From the NCBI RefSeq assembly GCF_018413525.1, contig NZ_JAHCDD010000031.1, forward strand, positions 1 to 57,829: a DNA stretch of 57,829 nucleotides, in the 5' to 3' direction. Under the pieces are notes generated by a model, which saw only the letters and a list, made by a program, of their open reading frames with translations, was not told where the DNA came from and did not search any database. This DNA comes from Acidovorax sp. CCYZU-2555. GTDB lineage: Bacteria > Pseudomonadota > Gammaproteobacteria > Burkholderiales > Burkholderiaceae_C. Below, piece by piece: positions 8,587 to 17,396 of the stretch. The position numbers and the translations under genes were made by a program. Every line of letters begins with the position of its first letter. Within the stretch, counting starts at the first letter, position 1.

Positions 8587-9006
8587 TCAGCCCCGCGGCA
8601 CATCCGCCGCCAGCTGCTGCAAGTGCTTGGCCAGCTGCGCCCAGGCCTGGGCGGCTTCATCGTTCTGCGCCCAGGCGTGGCAGCTCGCGGCCATCATCGC
8701 CGTGGGCGCATGGTCGGGGGCGAGATCGAATGCGCGCTCGCACTGGGCTGCGGCATTGGTCCACATCACGGCCGCGTTGGCCGAGCCTTCCTTTTGCAGC
8801 GCATGGGCTTCGGCCATCCAGGCCTGGGCCAGGCGCAGTGCCGCGCCATGCTGATCGGGATCGGCCTGGTGGGCCTTGGCAAAGAATGCGCCGGCCTGCT
8901 GCCACAGCGCGCGCGCCTGCGTGAAGTCCTGCGTGGCCACGGCCTGGGCCTGGGCCACGAGGTCGTTGCCGGATTGGAGGAGGGGGGCGTAGTCAGCAGC
9001 AGTCAT
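8587..9006 (-). CDS. Small TPR-like helical protein
   Basis: 139 residues, soluble, with no signal peptide or membrane segment. Composition is dominated by Ala, Gln and Trp, and successive helices such as DFTQARALWQQAGAFFAKAHQADP and ANAAVMWTNAAAQCERAFDLAPDHA carry the small/large residue spacing and terminal Pro typical of tetratricopeptide repeats. The ATG at 9006 is preferred over upstream ATGs, which would overlap the dehydrogenase gene 3' end (9072) and add an Arg-rich tail without homology-like character. It lies 65 bases downstream of the NDH-2 gene on the same strand, so the two could be co-transcribed. Partner and function are unknown. Confidence 0.6.
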   Translation of the reverse strand: MTAADYAPLLQSGNDLVAQAQAVATQDFTQARALWQQAGAFFAKAHQADPDQHGAALRLAQAWMAEAHALQKEGSANAAVMWTNAAAQCERAFDLAPDHAPTAMMAASCHAWAQNDEAAQAWAQLAKHLQQLAADVPRG

Positions 9007-9071
9007 GGCGGGCAGAAAATCGGCGAAACGAAAATGCCGCCGATTGTCCGCGAAAGCGCGCGCCACCGCTC

Positions 9072-10370
9072 TCAGTGCAGTTTCAGCCGCGGATCGGTGC
9101 GCCGGCCTATGCGGTCGCTGAGCATCAGCAGCGCGGTGCGAAACACGCCGCACAGCGCGACCTGGTGCATGCGGTACAGCGAGATGTAGAACATGCGCGC
9201 GAGCCAGCCTTCGACCTTGACCGTGCCCATCAGGTTGCCCATCAGATTGCCCACGGCCGAGAAGTGCGACAGCGAGACCAGCGAGCCGTAGTCGCGGTAG
9301 CGGTATTGAGGCAGGGGCTGGCCTTGCAGGCGCTTGGGCAGCGACTCGGCAAGCAGCGAGGCCTGCTGGTGGGCCGCCTGGGCGCGCGGGGGCACGTTCT
9401 TGCCGCTGCCGTCATCCATGGGGCAGGCGGCGCAGTCGCCGAGCACGAAGATGTCGTCGTCCAGCGTGGTCTGCAGCGTGGTGCGCACCACCAGCTGGTT
9501 GATGCGGTTGCTCTCCAGCCCGTCGAGGTTGTGCAGGAAATCGGGTGCCTTGATGCCCGCGGCCCAGACCTTGATGCTGGCCGGAATCACACGGCCGTCG
9601 GCGGTCTCGAGCTGCTCGGCCGTGACGCGGCTCACCGCGGCTTCGGTGATCACCTGCACGCCCAGCTTTTCGAGCGTCTCGTGTGCATCGCGGCCTATGC
9701 GCTCGGGCAGCGCGGGCAGTACGCGCTTGCCCGCGTCGAGCACGGTGATGTGCAGGTTTTCGGGCGCGATGTTGCCCAGGCCATAGTCGGACAGCTGCTG
9801 CGCGGCACTGCGCAACTCGGCCGCGAGCTCCACACCAGTGGCGCCCGCGCCGACGATGGCGATGCGCAGCTGTGCCTGCTTGTCATGGCCCGCATGGGCC
9901 GCGAGGTACTTGGCCAGCAGCAGGCGGTGAAAGCGTTCGGCCTGGTCGGGAGCGTCGAGAAAGATGCAGTGCTCGGCCGCGCCCGGCGTGTGGAAGTCGT
10001 TGGTCACGCTGCCTATCGCCATGACCAGGGTGTCGTAGGCCAGGGTGCGCGCCGGCGCGGCTTCGCTGCCGTCGTCATGCAGCAAGGGCGCGAGTTCTAT
10101 GGTCTTGGTCTTGCGGTCCAGGCCGCACATGCGGCCGATCTGGAACTGGAAATGCTTCCACTTGGCCTGGGCGATGTAATTGAACTGGTTGTCGGACAGG
10201 CTCAGCGAGCCCGCGGCCACTTCGTGCAGCAGCGGCTTCCACATATGGGTGAGCTGGCTGTCGACGAGGATGACTTCTGCCTGACGGCGTTTGCCCAGGC
10301 GCTGGCCCAGCCTGGTGGCCAGTTCCAGTCCGCCGGCGCCGCCGCCGACGATCACGATGCGATGGGTCAT
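9072..10370 (-). CDS. ndh: Type II NADH dehydrogenase (NDH-2 family, FAD-dependent)
   Basis: 432 residues. It has an N-terminal FAD-binding Rossmann motif GGGAGGLELATRLG right after the start, a second dinucleotide-binding motif (IVGAGATGVELAAELR) for NADH, and the FAD-contacting C-terminal block DDDIFVLGDCAACP. The aromatic-rich segment MWKPLLHEVAAGSL and the C-terminal amphipathic region (LARMFYISLYRMHQVAL) fit membrane-peripheral NDH-2 enzymes that transfer electrons from NADH to quinone without pumping protons. Length is as usual for the family (about 430). It is flanked by the small TPR-like gene downstream and by a 150-base gap upstream with no visible partner, so it is probably expressed from its own promoter. 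Other flavin oxidoreductases share these motifs, but the overall pattern fits NDH-2 best. Confidence 0.85.
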   Translation of the reverse strand: MTHRIVIVGGGAGGLELATRLGQRLGKRRQAEVILVDSQLTHMWKPLLHEVAAGSLSLSDNQFNYIAQAKWKHFQFQIGRMCGLDRKTKTIELAPLLHDDGSEAAPARTLAYDTLVMAIGSVTNDFHTPGAAEHCIFLDAPDQAERFHRLLLAKYLAAHAGHDKQAQLRIAIVGAGATGVELAAELRSAAQQLSDYGLGNIAPENLHITVLDAGKRVLPALPERIGRDAHETLEKLGVQVITEAAVSRVTAEQLETADGRVIPASIKVWAAGIKAPDFLHNLDGLESNRINQLVVRTTLQTTLDDDIFVLGDCAACPMDDGSGKNVPPRAQAAHQQASLLAESLPKRLQGQPLPQYRYRDYGSLVSLSHFSAVGNLMGNLMGTVKVEGWLARMFYISLYRMHQVALCGVFRTALLMLSDRIGRRTDPRLKLH

Positions 10371-10520
10371 GGATGTTTTCCTTGCTTGACGGTTACAGCC
10401 CAGCCCGAAGCAGGCCGCCGTCCCTTATCCCCTGAAGATAAGCCGAGTCACGCCATCGCAGTGTGTAAGCCTTGATTGTCCTGCGTCAATGCAAGGGTAA
10501 ACCCTAGGCCTGTGCCGCTG

Positions 10521-12029
10521 TTAGAAACGCGGCAGGTCGGGGTGCTTGATCTGGCCGCCGCGCACCAGCATCTTGCCGTACTCGGCGCAGCGGTGCAGCG
10601 TGGGAATCACCTTGCCCGGGTTCAGCAGGCCCTGCGGATCGAACGCGGCCTTGAGCGCGAACATCTGCGCGTTCTCCTCGGCGCTGAACTGGGTGCACAT
10701 GGAGTTGAGCTTCTCTATGCCCACGCCATGCTCGCCCGTGACCGTGCCGCCCATGGCGACGCTGGTCTCGAGAATGTCGGCGCCGAACAGCTCGCAGCGG
10801 TGCAGCTGGTCGGCGTCGTTGGCATCGAACATGATCAAGGGGTGGAGGTTGCCGTCGCCCGCGTGAAAGACGTTGGCGCAGCGCAGCTGGTATTTCTGTT
10901 CCATCGCCTGGATGGCCAGCAGGATGTCGGCCAGGCGCTTGCGCGGAATGGTCGAGTCCATGCACATGTAGTCGGGGCTGATCCGGCCGCTCGCCGGGAA
11001 CGCGTTCTTGCGCCCGCTCCAGAAGCGCAGGCGCTCGGCTTCGTTCTCGCTCACGGTGATGGCCGTCGCGCCCGCGTCGCGCAGCACGGCGCTCATGCGG
11101 CCGATTTCCTCGGCCACTTCCTCGGGCGTGCCGTCGGATTCGCACAGCAGGATGGCTTCGGCCGTGAGGTCGTAGCCGGCCTTGACGAAGTCTTCGACGG
11201 CCGCGGTCATGGGCTTGTCCATCATCTCCAGCCCGGCCGGAATGATGCCCGCGGCGATCACTGCCGCCACCGCGGCGCCGGCCTTGCGCACGTCGTCGAA
11301 GCTGGCCATGATGCAGCGCGCGAGCTGGGGCTTGGGGATCAGCCGCACCGTGACTTCGGTGATCACGGCCAGCATGCCTTCGCTGCCTATCACCGCGGCC
11401 AGAAGGTCGTAGCCCGGGGTGTCGAGCGCCTGGCTGCCGAACGTGATGGGTTCGCCGGCCATGGTGAAACCCTTGACCTCGAGCACGTTGTGTACCGTGA
11501 GGCCGTACTTGAGGCAGTGCACGCCGCCCGAGTTCTCGGCGACGTTGCCGCCTATGGTGCAGGCGATCTGGCTCGACGGATCGGGCGCGTAGTACAGGCC
11601 GAACGGCGCCGCGGCCTCGCTGATCGCGAGGTTGCGCACGCCGCACTGCACGACCGCCGTGCGGCTGTAGGCATCGACCTTCAGGATGCGATTGAACTTG
11701 GCCAGCGACAGCACCACGCCCAGCGCATGCGGCATCGCGCCGCCCGACAGCCCCGTGCCCGCGCCGCGCGCGACCACGGGCACTTCCAAGGCATGGCAGG
11801 CCTGGAGCACGGCCTGCACCTGGGTCTCGGTTTCGGGCAGGCACACGACCAGCGGCCGCTGGCGGTAGGCCGTGAGGCCGTCGCACTCGTAGGGCGTGGT
11901 GTCTTCGCTGTGCCACAGCAGTGCGTGGGCGGGCACATGCGCGCCCAGCGCCTGCACGATCTGGGCCTGGCGGGTTGCGCGCTCGGCAGGGGAGGGCGAA
12001 GGCGCAGAAGCTTGGGGGGCGGTGTTCAT
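10521..12029 (-). CDS. glcD: FAD-linked 2-hydroxyacid dehydrogenase, GlcD type
   Basis: 502 residues, the normal length for the glycolate oxidase subunit GlcD. The PCMH-type FAD domain shows VVARGAGTGLSGGAMP and CTIGGNVAENSGGVH; the C-terminal FAD-oxidase domain shows NVFHAGDGNLHPLI and GEHGVGIEKL, with the metal and substrate-binding His residues in place. It oxidises glycolate or a D-2-hydroxyacid such as D-lactate, passing electrons to the respiratory chain. The ATG at 12029 (MNTAPQ...) is preferred to one 60 bases upstream because the extra residues are low in similarity to the family. GlcE and GlcF genes are missing nearby, so it may work alone or with partners elsewhere. A LysR gene lies 64 bases upstream in the same direction. 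Confidence 0.85.
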   Translation of the reverse strand: MNTAPQASAPSPSPAERATRQAQIVQALGAHVPAHALLWHSEDTTPYECDGLTAYRQRPLVVCLPETETQVQAVLQACHALEVPVVARGAGTGLSGGAMPHALGVVLSLAKFNRILKVDAYSRTAVVQCGVRNLAISEAAAPFGLYYAPDPSSQIACTIGGNVAENSGGVHCLKYGLTVHNVLEVKGFTMAGEPITFGSQALDTPGYDLLAAVIGSEGMLAVITEVTVRLIPKPQLARCIMASFDDVRKAGAAVAAVIAAGIIPAGLEMMDKPMTAAVEDFVKAGYDLTAEAILLCESDGTPEEVAEEIGRMSAVLRDAGATAITVSENEAERLRFWSGRKNAFPASGRISPDYMCMDSTIPRKRLADILLAIQAMEQKYQLRCANVFHAGDGNLHPLIMFDANDADQLHRCELFGADILETSVAMGGTVTGEHGVGIEKLNSMCTQFSAEENAQMFALKAAFDPQGLLNPGKVIPTLHRCAEYGKMLVRGGQIKHPDLPRF

Positions 12030-12093
12030 GGCTTCAGACTTTAGGCGAAGGCGCGGCGGCGTGGTGTGAGTTTTCTTGCACGCCTGCATGAAA

Positions 12094-13029
12094 TTAGGCG
12101 CGTTGCGCGGCGGTCGCGCGCAGGCTTTCCATCAGCAGCTCGCTGGCCGGTGTCTGCGCGCGCCCGCGCAGCGTGATGATGCCTACATGCGGCAGTTCGA
12201 TGGGCACCTTGAGTTTCAGGATGCAGACCCGGCCTTGCTGCGCGAAATGCTCGGCGACGCTGCGCGCGAGAAAGCCGATGGCGGGGCGCTGCTGCATGCT
12301 CGACAGCGTGACCAGGAACGACGAGGTTTCGACGATGTCCGCGGGCGGCTGCAGCTTGTGCTTGTAGAACATCTGCGCCAGCTTGGAGCGCGACGAGGCC
12401 CAGGGCGGCGGCACGACCCAGGGCAGTTCGGCGAGCATCGCCCAACTGGGCCTGGCCGCGCCCGCGAGCGGGTGCTCGGGGCTCACGACGATGCACATGG
12501 GCTCGGCGTAGAGCGACTCGGTTTCGAGATCGGGCGACGCATAGCCGGGCTCCAGCCGGCCGACGATCAGATCGAGTTCGCCCACGCGCAGCCGCGGCAG
12601 CAGCCGCGTGAGATCGCCTTCCTCGACCATCACCGTGGTCAGCCGCGAGCGCTCCTTGACGCGCAATATCGCGGGCATCAGCAGGCTGGGCAGGGCGACC
12701 ACCATCGCGCCCACGCTGGTGCGGCCCACGCCGCCGCTGTCGGCGGCGCTGATCTCGTCGCGCGTGCGCTGGTAGTCGGCGAGCACCGAGCGCGCGAAGC
12801 GCACCACCGTGACGCCATGGGCCGTGGGCTCGGTGCCGCGCGTGGAGCGCACGAACAGCTGCAGCGCGAACATCTTCTCGATTTCGGCCAGCATCTTGGA
12901 GACCGCGGGCTGGGTGATCGAGAGGAATTCCGAGACCCGGCCGATATGGCGGAACTCGTCGAGCGCGACCAGCAATTGCAGGTGGCGCAGCTTGAGGTTG
13001 GAACGCAGGACGCGGTCGATCTGGCTCAT
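12094..13029 (-). CDS. LysR-family transcriptional regulator
   Basis: 311 residues. The N-terminal winged helix-turn-helix is clear (LKLRHLQLLVALDEFRHIGRVSEFLSI, then QPAVSKMLAEIEKMF), followed by the LysR substrate-binding domain with LPSLLMPAILRVKERS. The sequence resembles the GbpR/CbbR-like group of LysR regulators, whose effector is often a small organic acid. It is transcribed away from the Bug-protein gene at 13149 and towards the glcD-type gene at 10521. A perfect 24-base inverted repeat in the divergent gap is a likely binding site. It probably controls the catabolic genes that follow on the other strand (13149-21669). Inducer unknown. Confidence 0.9.
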   Translation of the reverse strand: MSQIDRVLRSNLKLRHLQLLVALDEFRHIGRVSEFLSITQPAVSKMLAEIEKMFALQLFVRSTRGTEPTAHGVTVVRFARSVLADYQRTRDEISAADSGGVGRTSVGAMVVALPSLLMPAILRVKERSRLTTVMVEEGDLTRLLPRLRVGELDLIVGRLEPGYASPDLETESLYAEPMCIVVSPEHPLAGAARPSWAMLAELPWVVPPPWASSRSKLAQMFYKHKLQPPADIVETSSFLVTLSSMQQRPAIGFLARSVAEHFAQQGRVCILKLKVPIELPHVGIITLRGRAQTPASELLMESLRATAAQRA

Positions 13030-13040
13030 GGCGTGATTCT

Positions 13041-13064
13041 CTTCATAACCTCTTCATTATGAAG
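13041..13064. promoter_or_regulatory. Perfect inverted repeat, candidate LysR operator
   Basis: CTTCATAA (13041-13048) and TTATGAAG (13057-13064) form a perfect 8-base inverted repeat with an 8-base spacer. It lies in the divergent gap 11 bases upstream of the LysR start and 85 bases before the Bug-protein ATG. LysR regulators usually bind such T-N11-A-type dyads between themselves and the gene they control. Confidence 0.6.
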
Positions 13065-13148
13065 ACAGTCGGCTTTTTCATTGGATGGCAATCCTTTTCT
13101 TCAGAATAATCGGCCCGGCTGACCCTATAACAACTATCGGAGACAACG

Positions 13149-14144
13149 ATGAAGACATCCCGTTCCATGGCACGGCGCCAGTTCGTGCTCGCAGGCCTTG
13201 GTGCCGCTGCTGTTGCCGCGGTGCCTGGCCGCGTTCTCGCATCGACCTACCCCGAGCGTCCGATCACTTTCATCTGCCCCTGGCCCGCGGGCGGCACGGC
13301 CGATCGCTCGATGCGCATCATCTGCCAGATCGCCGCGCGTGAACTGGGTCAACCCATCGCCCTCGAAAACCGCGCCGGCGCGTCCGGCATGATAGGCACC
13401 AAGGCGCTGTCGTCGGCCCGCCCCGACGGCTACACCATAGGCCAGATTCCGATCTCGGTGACGCGCTTCTCGCAGTTGGGCGCCGTGCAGCTCGATCCGC
13501 TCAAGGACTTCACCTACATCGCGCGCACCTCGGGCCAGACCTTCGGCATTGCCGTGCCCGCGCGCTCGCCCTTCAAGTCGCTGCGCGACGTCGTGGCCCG
13601 CGCCAAGGCCCAGCCCGGCACCGTGACCTATGCGCATGCCGGCATCGGCGGCGCGACCCATGTGGGCATGGAGCAGTTCGCCCAGGCCGCGGGCATCAAG
13701 TTCAATGCGATTGCCTACAAGGGCGGCTCGGCCGCGCTGCAGGACGTGCTGGGCGAGCAGGTCGATCTGCTGGCCGACAGCAGCTCCTGGGCGCCGCATG
13801 TCGAAGCCGGCAAGATGCGCCTGCTGGCCACCTGGGGCGAAGAGCGCACGCCGCGCTTCAAGGACACGCCCACGCTCAAGGAACTCGGTTTCGACGTGGT
13901 CGTCGAGGCGCCCAACGGCATCGGCGCGCCCAAGGGCCTGCCGCCCGCGATCGAGAAGCGCCTGCGCGATGCGTTCCGCGCGGCCGTCAACAGCGAGGAG
14001 TTCCGCAAGGTGGCCGAGAGCATCGATGCACCGGTCATGTACCTGGACGCGCCCGACTACACGAAGTACATCCAGTCGGTCTATCAGCAAGAGACCGATC
14101 TGATCCGCAAGCTCAATCTCAAGGAGCTGATGGCCAGGGGCTGA
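13149..14144 (+). CDS. Bug/TctC-family periplasmic substrate-binding protein
   Basis: 331 residues. The N-terminus MKTSRSMARRQFVLAGLG is a twin-arginine-type signal, followed by the mature start YPERPITFICPWPAGG, the hallmark of TctC/Bug proteins. Later family blocks are visible: LENRAGASGMIG, TYAHAGIGGATHVGMEQF and YKGGSAALQDVLGEQVDL. Family members bind carboxylates (citrate, aspartate, other organic acids) for tripartite tricarboxylate transporters. A GGAGA ribosome-binding site precedes the ATG. It is the first gene after the divergent LysR gene and is followed by a sugar-acid dehydratase gene 44 bases downstream, so its ligand is likely the acid degraded by these enzymes. The TctA/TctB membrane parts are not in the window. 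Confidence 0.9.
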   Translation: MKTSRSMARRQFVLAGLGAAAVAAVPGRVLASTYPERPITFICPWPAGGTADRSMRIICQIAARELGQPIALENRAGASGMIGTKALSSARPDGYTIGQIPISVTRFSQLGAVQLDPLKDFTYIARTSGQTFGIAVPARSPFKSLRDVVARAKAQPGTVTYAHAGIGGATHVGMEQFAQAAGIKFNAIAYKGGSAALQDVLGEQVDLLADSSSWAPHVEAGKMRLLATWGEERTPRFKDTPTLKELGFDVVVEAPNGIGAPKGLPPAIEKRLRDAFRAAVNSEEFRKVAESIDAPVMYLDAPDYTKYIQSVYQQETDLIRKLNLKELMARG

Positions 14145-14188
14145 GGCCTTGATCCATCGGCGTTTTCCACCCCGCTTGCCGTTTCCCC

Positions 14189-15712
14189 ATGAACAACAGT
14201 CCTCTGCTTCGCCTGCACCCGAACGACAACGTGCTGGTCGCCAAGAACGCCATCGCCCTGGGCGAGGCGATCGCCGAATTCGGCGTGCGCGCCCGGGCGC
14301 AGATTCCCGCGGGCCACAAGATCGCGTCGCGCGCGATCGCCGCCGGTGAAGAAGTGCTCAAGTACGACACGGTGATCGGCGTCGCTTCGCGCGACCTGGA
14401 AGCCGGCGACTATGTGCACAGCCACAACCTGACGCTGGTCGACAGCTACCGCGATCCGGGCTTCTGCCAGGACGTGCGCCCCGTCGACTTCGTGCCTGAA
14501 GCCGAGCGCGCGACGTTTCTCGGCTTCGAGCGCGCGGGCGGCGGCGTGGGCACGCGCAACTTCATCGGCATTCTGTCGTCGGTGAACTGTTCGTCGACGG
14601 TGATCACGCGCATCGCCGCGCACTTCACTCCCGAACGCCTGGCCGACTTTCCGAATGTCGACGGCGTGGTCGCATTCGCGCAGACCAGCGGCTGCGGCAT
14701 GTCGTCGCCCAGCGAGCATTTCGATGTGCTGCGGCGCACGCTTGCGGGCTATGCGCGCCATCCGAATCTCGCGGGCGTGCTCATCGTGGGCCTGGGCTGC
14801 GAGCGCAACCAGGTCAGCGCGCTGGTCGATTCGCAAGGCCTGCAGGCCGGCCGCCTGATGCGCACCATGGTGATGCAGGACGTGGGCGGAACGCGCCAGA
14901 CGATCGAGGCCGGCATTCGCGCGATCGAGGAAATGCTGCCCGAAGCCAATGCCGCCAAGCGCACGCGCGTCAGCGCCGCGCACCTGAAGATCGGCCTCGA
15001 ATGCGGCGGCTCCGACGGCTTCTCGGCGATCACCGCCAACCCCGCGCTGGGCGCGGCGATGGACATCCTGGTGCGCCATGGCGGCACGGCCATCCTGTCG
15101 GAAACGCCCGAGATCCACGGCGTCGAGTTCATGCTCACGCGCCGCGCGATCACGCCCGAAGTCGGGCAGAAGCTGCTCGACCGCCTCGCCTGGTGGGAGC
15201 GCTACGCGGCCGGCCAGAACGCGCAGTTCAACGGCGTGGTGGGCCACGGCAACCAGGCCGGCGGCCTGGCCAACATCTTCGAGAAATCGCTGGGTTCGGC
15301 GATGAAGGGCGGCACCACGCCGCTGCGCGCGGTCTACGAATACGCCGAGCCCATCACCGAGCCCGGCTTCGTGTTCATGGACTCGCCGGGCTATGACCCC
15401 GTGGCGGCGACCGGCCAGATCGCCAGCGGCGCGCAGCTGATCTGTTTCACCACCGGCCGCGGCTCGATGTTCGGCAGCAAGCCCGCGCCCACGATCAAGC
15501 TCGCGAGCAATACGCCCATGTACCGCCGTCTCGAGGAAGACATGGACATCAACTGCGGCGTGGTGATCGACGGGGAACTGACGGTGGCCGAACTGGGCCA
15601 GCGCATTTTCGAGCAGATCCTCTGGCACGCTTCGGGCGAGCCCACCAAGAGCGAGCTGCTGGGCCTGGGCGACCACGAGTTCGTGCCATGGCATCTGGGC
15701 ATCGTAAGCTGA
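14189..15712 (+). CDS. UxaA/GarD-family sugar-acid dehydratase
   Basis: 507 residues, the full two-part architecture of altronate/galactarate dehydratases. An N-terminal SAF domain occupies roughly residues 1-90 (LRLHPNDNVLVAKNAIALGE), and the catalytic domain begins at about 110 (RAGGGVGTRNFIGILSSVNCSS). Conserved Cys-containing segments (AQTSGCGMSS, VGLGCERNQ) and the C-terminal block GRGSMFGSKPAPTIKLASNT are present, as in iron-dependent members. The reaction is removal of water from an aldonic or aldaric acid, giving a 2-keto-3-deoxy acid. It lies between a Bug binding protein and an aldehyde dehydrogenase, with an HpcH/HpaI aldolase downstream, which together fit a keto-deoxy-acid pathway. 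The true substrate (altronate, galactarate or another acid) cannot be told from sequence alone. Confidence 0.85.
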   Translation: MNNSPLLRLHPNDNVLVAKNAIALGEAIAEFGVRARAQIPAGHKIASRAIAAGEEVLKYDTVIGVASRDLEAGDYVHSHNLTLVDSYRDPGFCQDVRPVDFVPEAERATFLGFERAGGGVGTRNFIGILSSVNCSSTVITRIAAHFTPERLADFPNVDGVVAFAQTSGCGMSSPSEHFDVLRRTLAGYARHPNLAGVLIVGLGCERNQVSALVDSQGLQAGRLMRTMVMQDVGGTRQTIEAGIRAIEEMLPEANAAKRTRVSAAHLKIGLECGGSDGFSAITANPALGAAMDILVRHGGTAILSETPEIHGVEFMLTRRAITPEVGQKLLDRLAWWERYAAGQNAQFNGVVGHGNQAGGLANIFEKSLGSAMKGGTTPLRAVYEYAEPITEPGFVFMDSPGYDPVAATGQIASGAQLICFTTGRGSMFGSKPAPTIKLASNTPMYRRLEEDMDINCGVVIDGELTVAELGQRIFEQILWHASGEPTKSELLGLGDHEFVPWHLGIVS

Positions 15713-15749
15713 TTGCCGGACCTTTCCACCCCTCTTTCCCAGACCCGCC

Positions 15750-17225
15750 ATGCCATTGACTCTCTCCCGCCCCGAACTGCAACGCACGGGCAACTTCATC
15801 GCCGGCGAATGGCTTGCGCCTGAAGCCGGCCGCAGCCTCGATGTGACCGACCCGGCGACCGGCGCCGTGATCGCCACCGTGCCCGATTCCAACGCCGCCG
15901 ACGCGCGCGCCGCGGTGGACGCCGCGCACGCGGCCTTTCCCGCCTGGCGCCGGACGCCAGCCAAGCAGCGCGCGCAGATTCTCAAGCGCTGGAACGATCT
16001 GGTGCTGGCCCATCAGGAAGACCTGGGCCGGCTGATCTCGCGCGAGCAGGGCAAGCCGCTGGCCGAAGGCCGGGGCGAAGTCGCCTATGCGGCGAGCTAT
16101 ATCGAATGGTTCGCCGAAGAGGCGACGCGCGCCAACGGCGAAGTGATTCCCGCGCCCGTGCCCTGCCGGCGCATGTTCGCGCTGCGCGAGCCCGTCGGTG
16201 TCGTGGCCGCGATCACGCCCTGGAATTTTCCCGCCGCCATGATTGCGCGCAAGATCGCGCCCGCGCTGGCCGCGGGCTGCACCGTGGTCTGCAAGCCCGC
16301 CGAAGACACGCCGCTGACTTCGCTGGCGCTGGTCGCGCTGGCGCATGAAGCCGGCGTGCCGCCGGGTGTGCTGAACATCGTCAGCGCCTCGCGCGAACGC
16401 ACGCCCGAAGTGGTCGATGTGTGGCTGGACGACGCGCGCGTGCGCAAGATCACGTTCACGGGCTCGACGCCCGTGGGCAAGCACCTCGCACGCCGCTCGG
16501 CCGATACGCTGAAAAAACTGTCGCTGGAGCTGGGCGGCAATGCGCCGTTCATCGTGTTCGAAGACGCCGACCTCGAAGCCGCCGTCGAAGGCCTGATGCA
16601 GGCCAAGTTCCGCAACGGCGGCCAGACCTGCGTGTGCCCCAACCGCGTGTTTGTGCACGCCGCGGTGCACGACCGCTTCGCCGAACTGCTGGTGGCGCGC
16701 GTCGCCGCGCTGCAGGTCGGCCCGGCGAGCGATCCGGCGTCGCAGATCGGCCCGATGATCAACGACCGCGCGGTCGAGAAGATCGAACGCCATGTGCAGG
16801 ATGCGGTGGCGCGCGGCGCGCGCGTGCTGACCGGCGGCGTGCGCCTCACGGCGCTGGGTGCCAACTACTTCGCGCCCACGGTGCTGGTCGACGCCGATGC
16901 GACCATGGCCTGCGCCTGCGAGGAAACTTTCGGCCCGGTCGCGCCGCTGACGCGCTTCACCGATGAAGCCGAAGTCATCGCCGCTGCCAACGACACGCCG
17001 TTCGGCCTGGCCGCGTATTTCTATACCAACGATCTGCGCCGCGTCACGCGCGTGGCCGATGCGCTCGAAACCGGCATCGTCGGCATCAACGAAGGCGCGC
17101 TGGCCGCCGAGGCCGCGCCTTTTGGTGGCGTGAAGGACTCGGGTTATGGCCGTGAAGGCTCAACCCACGGCCTGGACGACTACCTGCACACCAAGTACGT
17201 CTGCCAGGGCGGGCTGGACGCCTGA
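15750..17225 (+). CDS. NAD(P)-dependent aldehyde dehydrogenase, semialdehyde type
   Basis: 491 residues, aldehyde dehydrogenase superfamily. The cofactor-binding block PWNFPAAMIARKIAPALAAG, catalytic Glu260 in LELGGNAPF and nucleophile Cys294 in GGQTCVCPNR are all present. The sequence looks like the succinate-semialdehyde / 2-oxoglutarate-semialdehyde dehydrogenase group (GabD-like). In this setting it likely oxidises a semialdehyde made by the aldolase encoded at 19403, for instance tartronate or succinate semialdehyde, or 2-oxoglutarate semialdehyde if the dehydratase feeds the non-aldolase route. It starts 37 bases after the dehydratase stop and is probably in the same operon. The exact aldehyde is inference; the enzyme class is secure. 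Confidence 0.88.
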   Translation: MPLTLSRPELQRTGNFIAGEWLAPEAGRSLDVTDPATGAVIATVPDSNAADARAAVDAAHAAFPAWRRTPAKQRAQILKRWNDLVLAHQEDLGRLISREQGKPLAEGRGEVAYAASYIEWFAEEATRANGEVIPAPVPCRRMFALREPVGVVAAITPWNFPAAMIARKIAPALAAGCTVVCKPAEDTPLTSLALVALAHEAGVPPGVLNIVSASRERTPEVVDVWLDDARVRKITFTGSTPVGKHLARRSADTLKKLSLELGGNAPFIVFEDADLEAAVEGLMQAKFRNGGQTCVCPNRVFVHAAVHDRFAELLVARVAALQVGPASDPASQIGPMINDRAVEKIERHVQDAVARGARVLTGGVRLTALGANYFAPTVLVDADATMACACEETFGPVAPLTRFTDEAEVIAAANDTPFGLAAYFYTNDLRRVTRVADALETGIVGINEGALAAEAAPFGGVKDSGYGREGSTHGLDDYLHTKYVCQGGLDA

Positions 17226-17396
17226 GACCGCGGCCGCAGCGATGCGGCCCGCCGCCCCCCACCTGACGTAACGAGCAAGCCAAGACCACAGAAAAGCACC
17301 GAGATCCAACGCAGAGCCCTCAGCATGGAGCGGGGCTCTGCGCACCCGGGGAACCACCCCATGCCGCAAGAGCAATCACAACAGGAGACAAGCACC

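Noticed and set aside
10371..10520. tRNA or small RNA gene between ndh and the glcD-type gene
   Set aside because: No cloverleaf or clear promoter-terminator pair could be drawn by hand.
14084..15985. 633-codon minus-strand frame
   Set aside because: It lies opposite the UxaA/GarD dehydratase and shows only composition bias.
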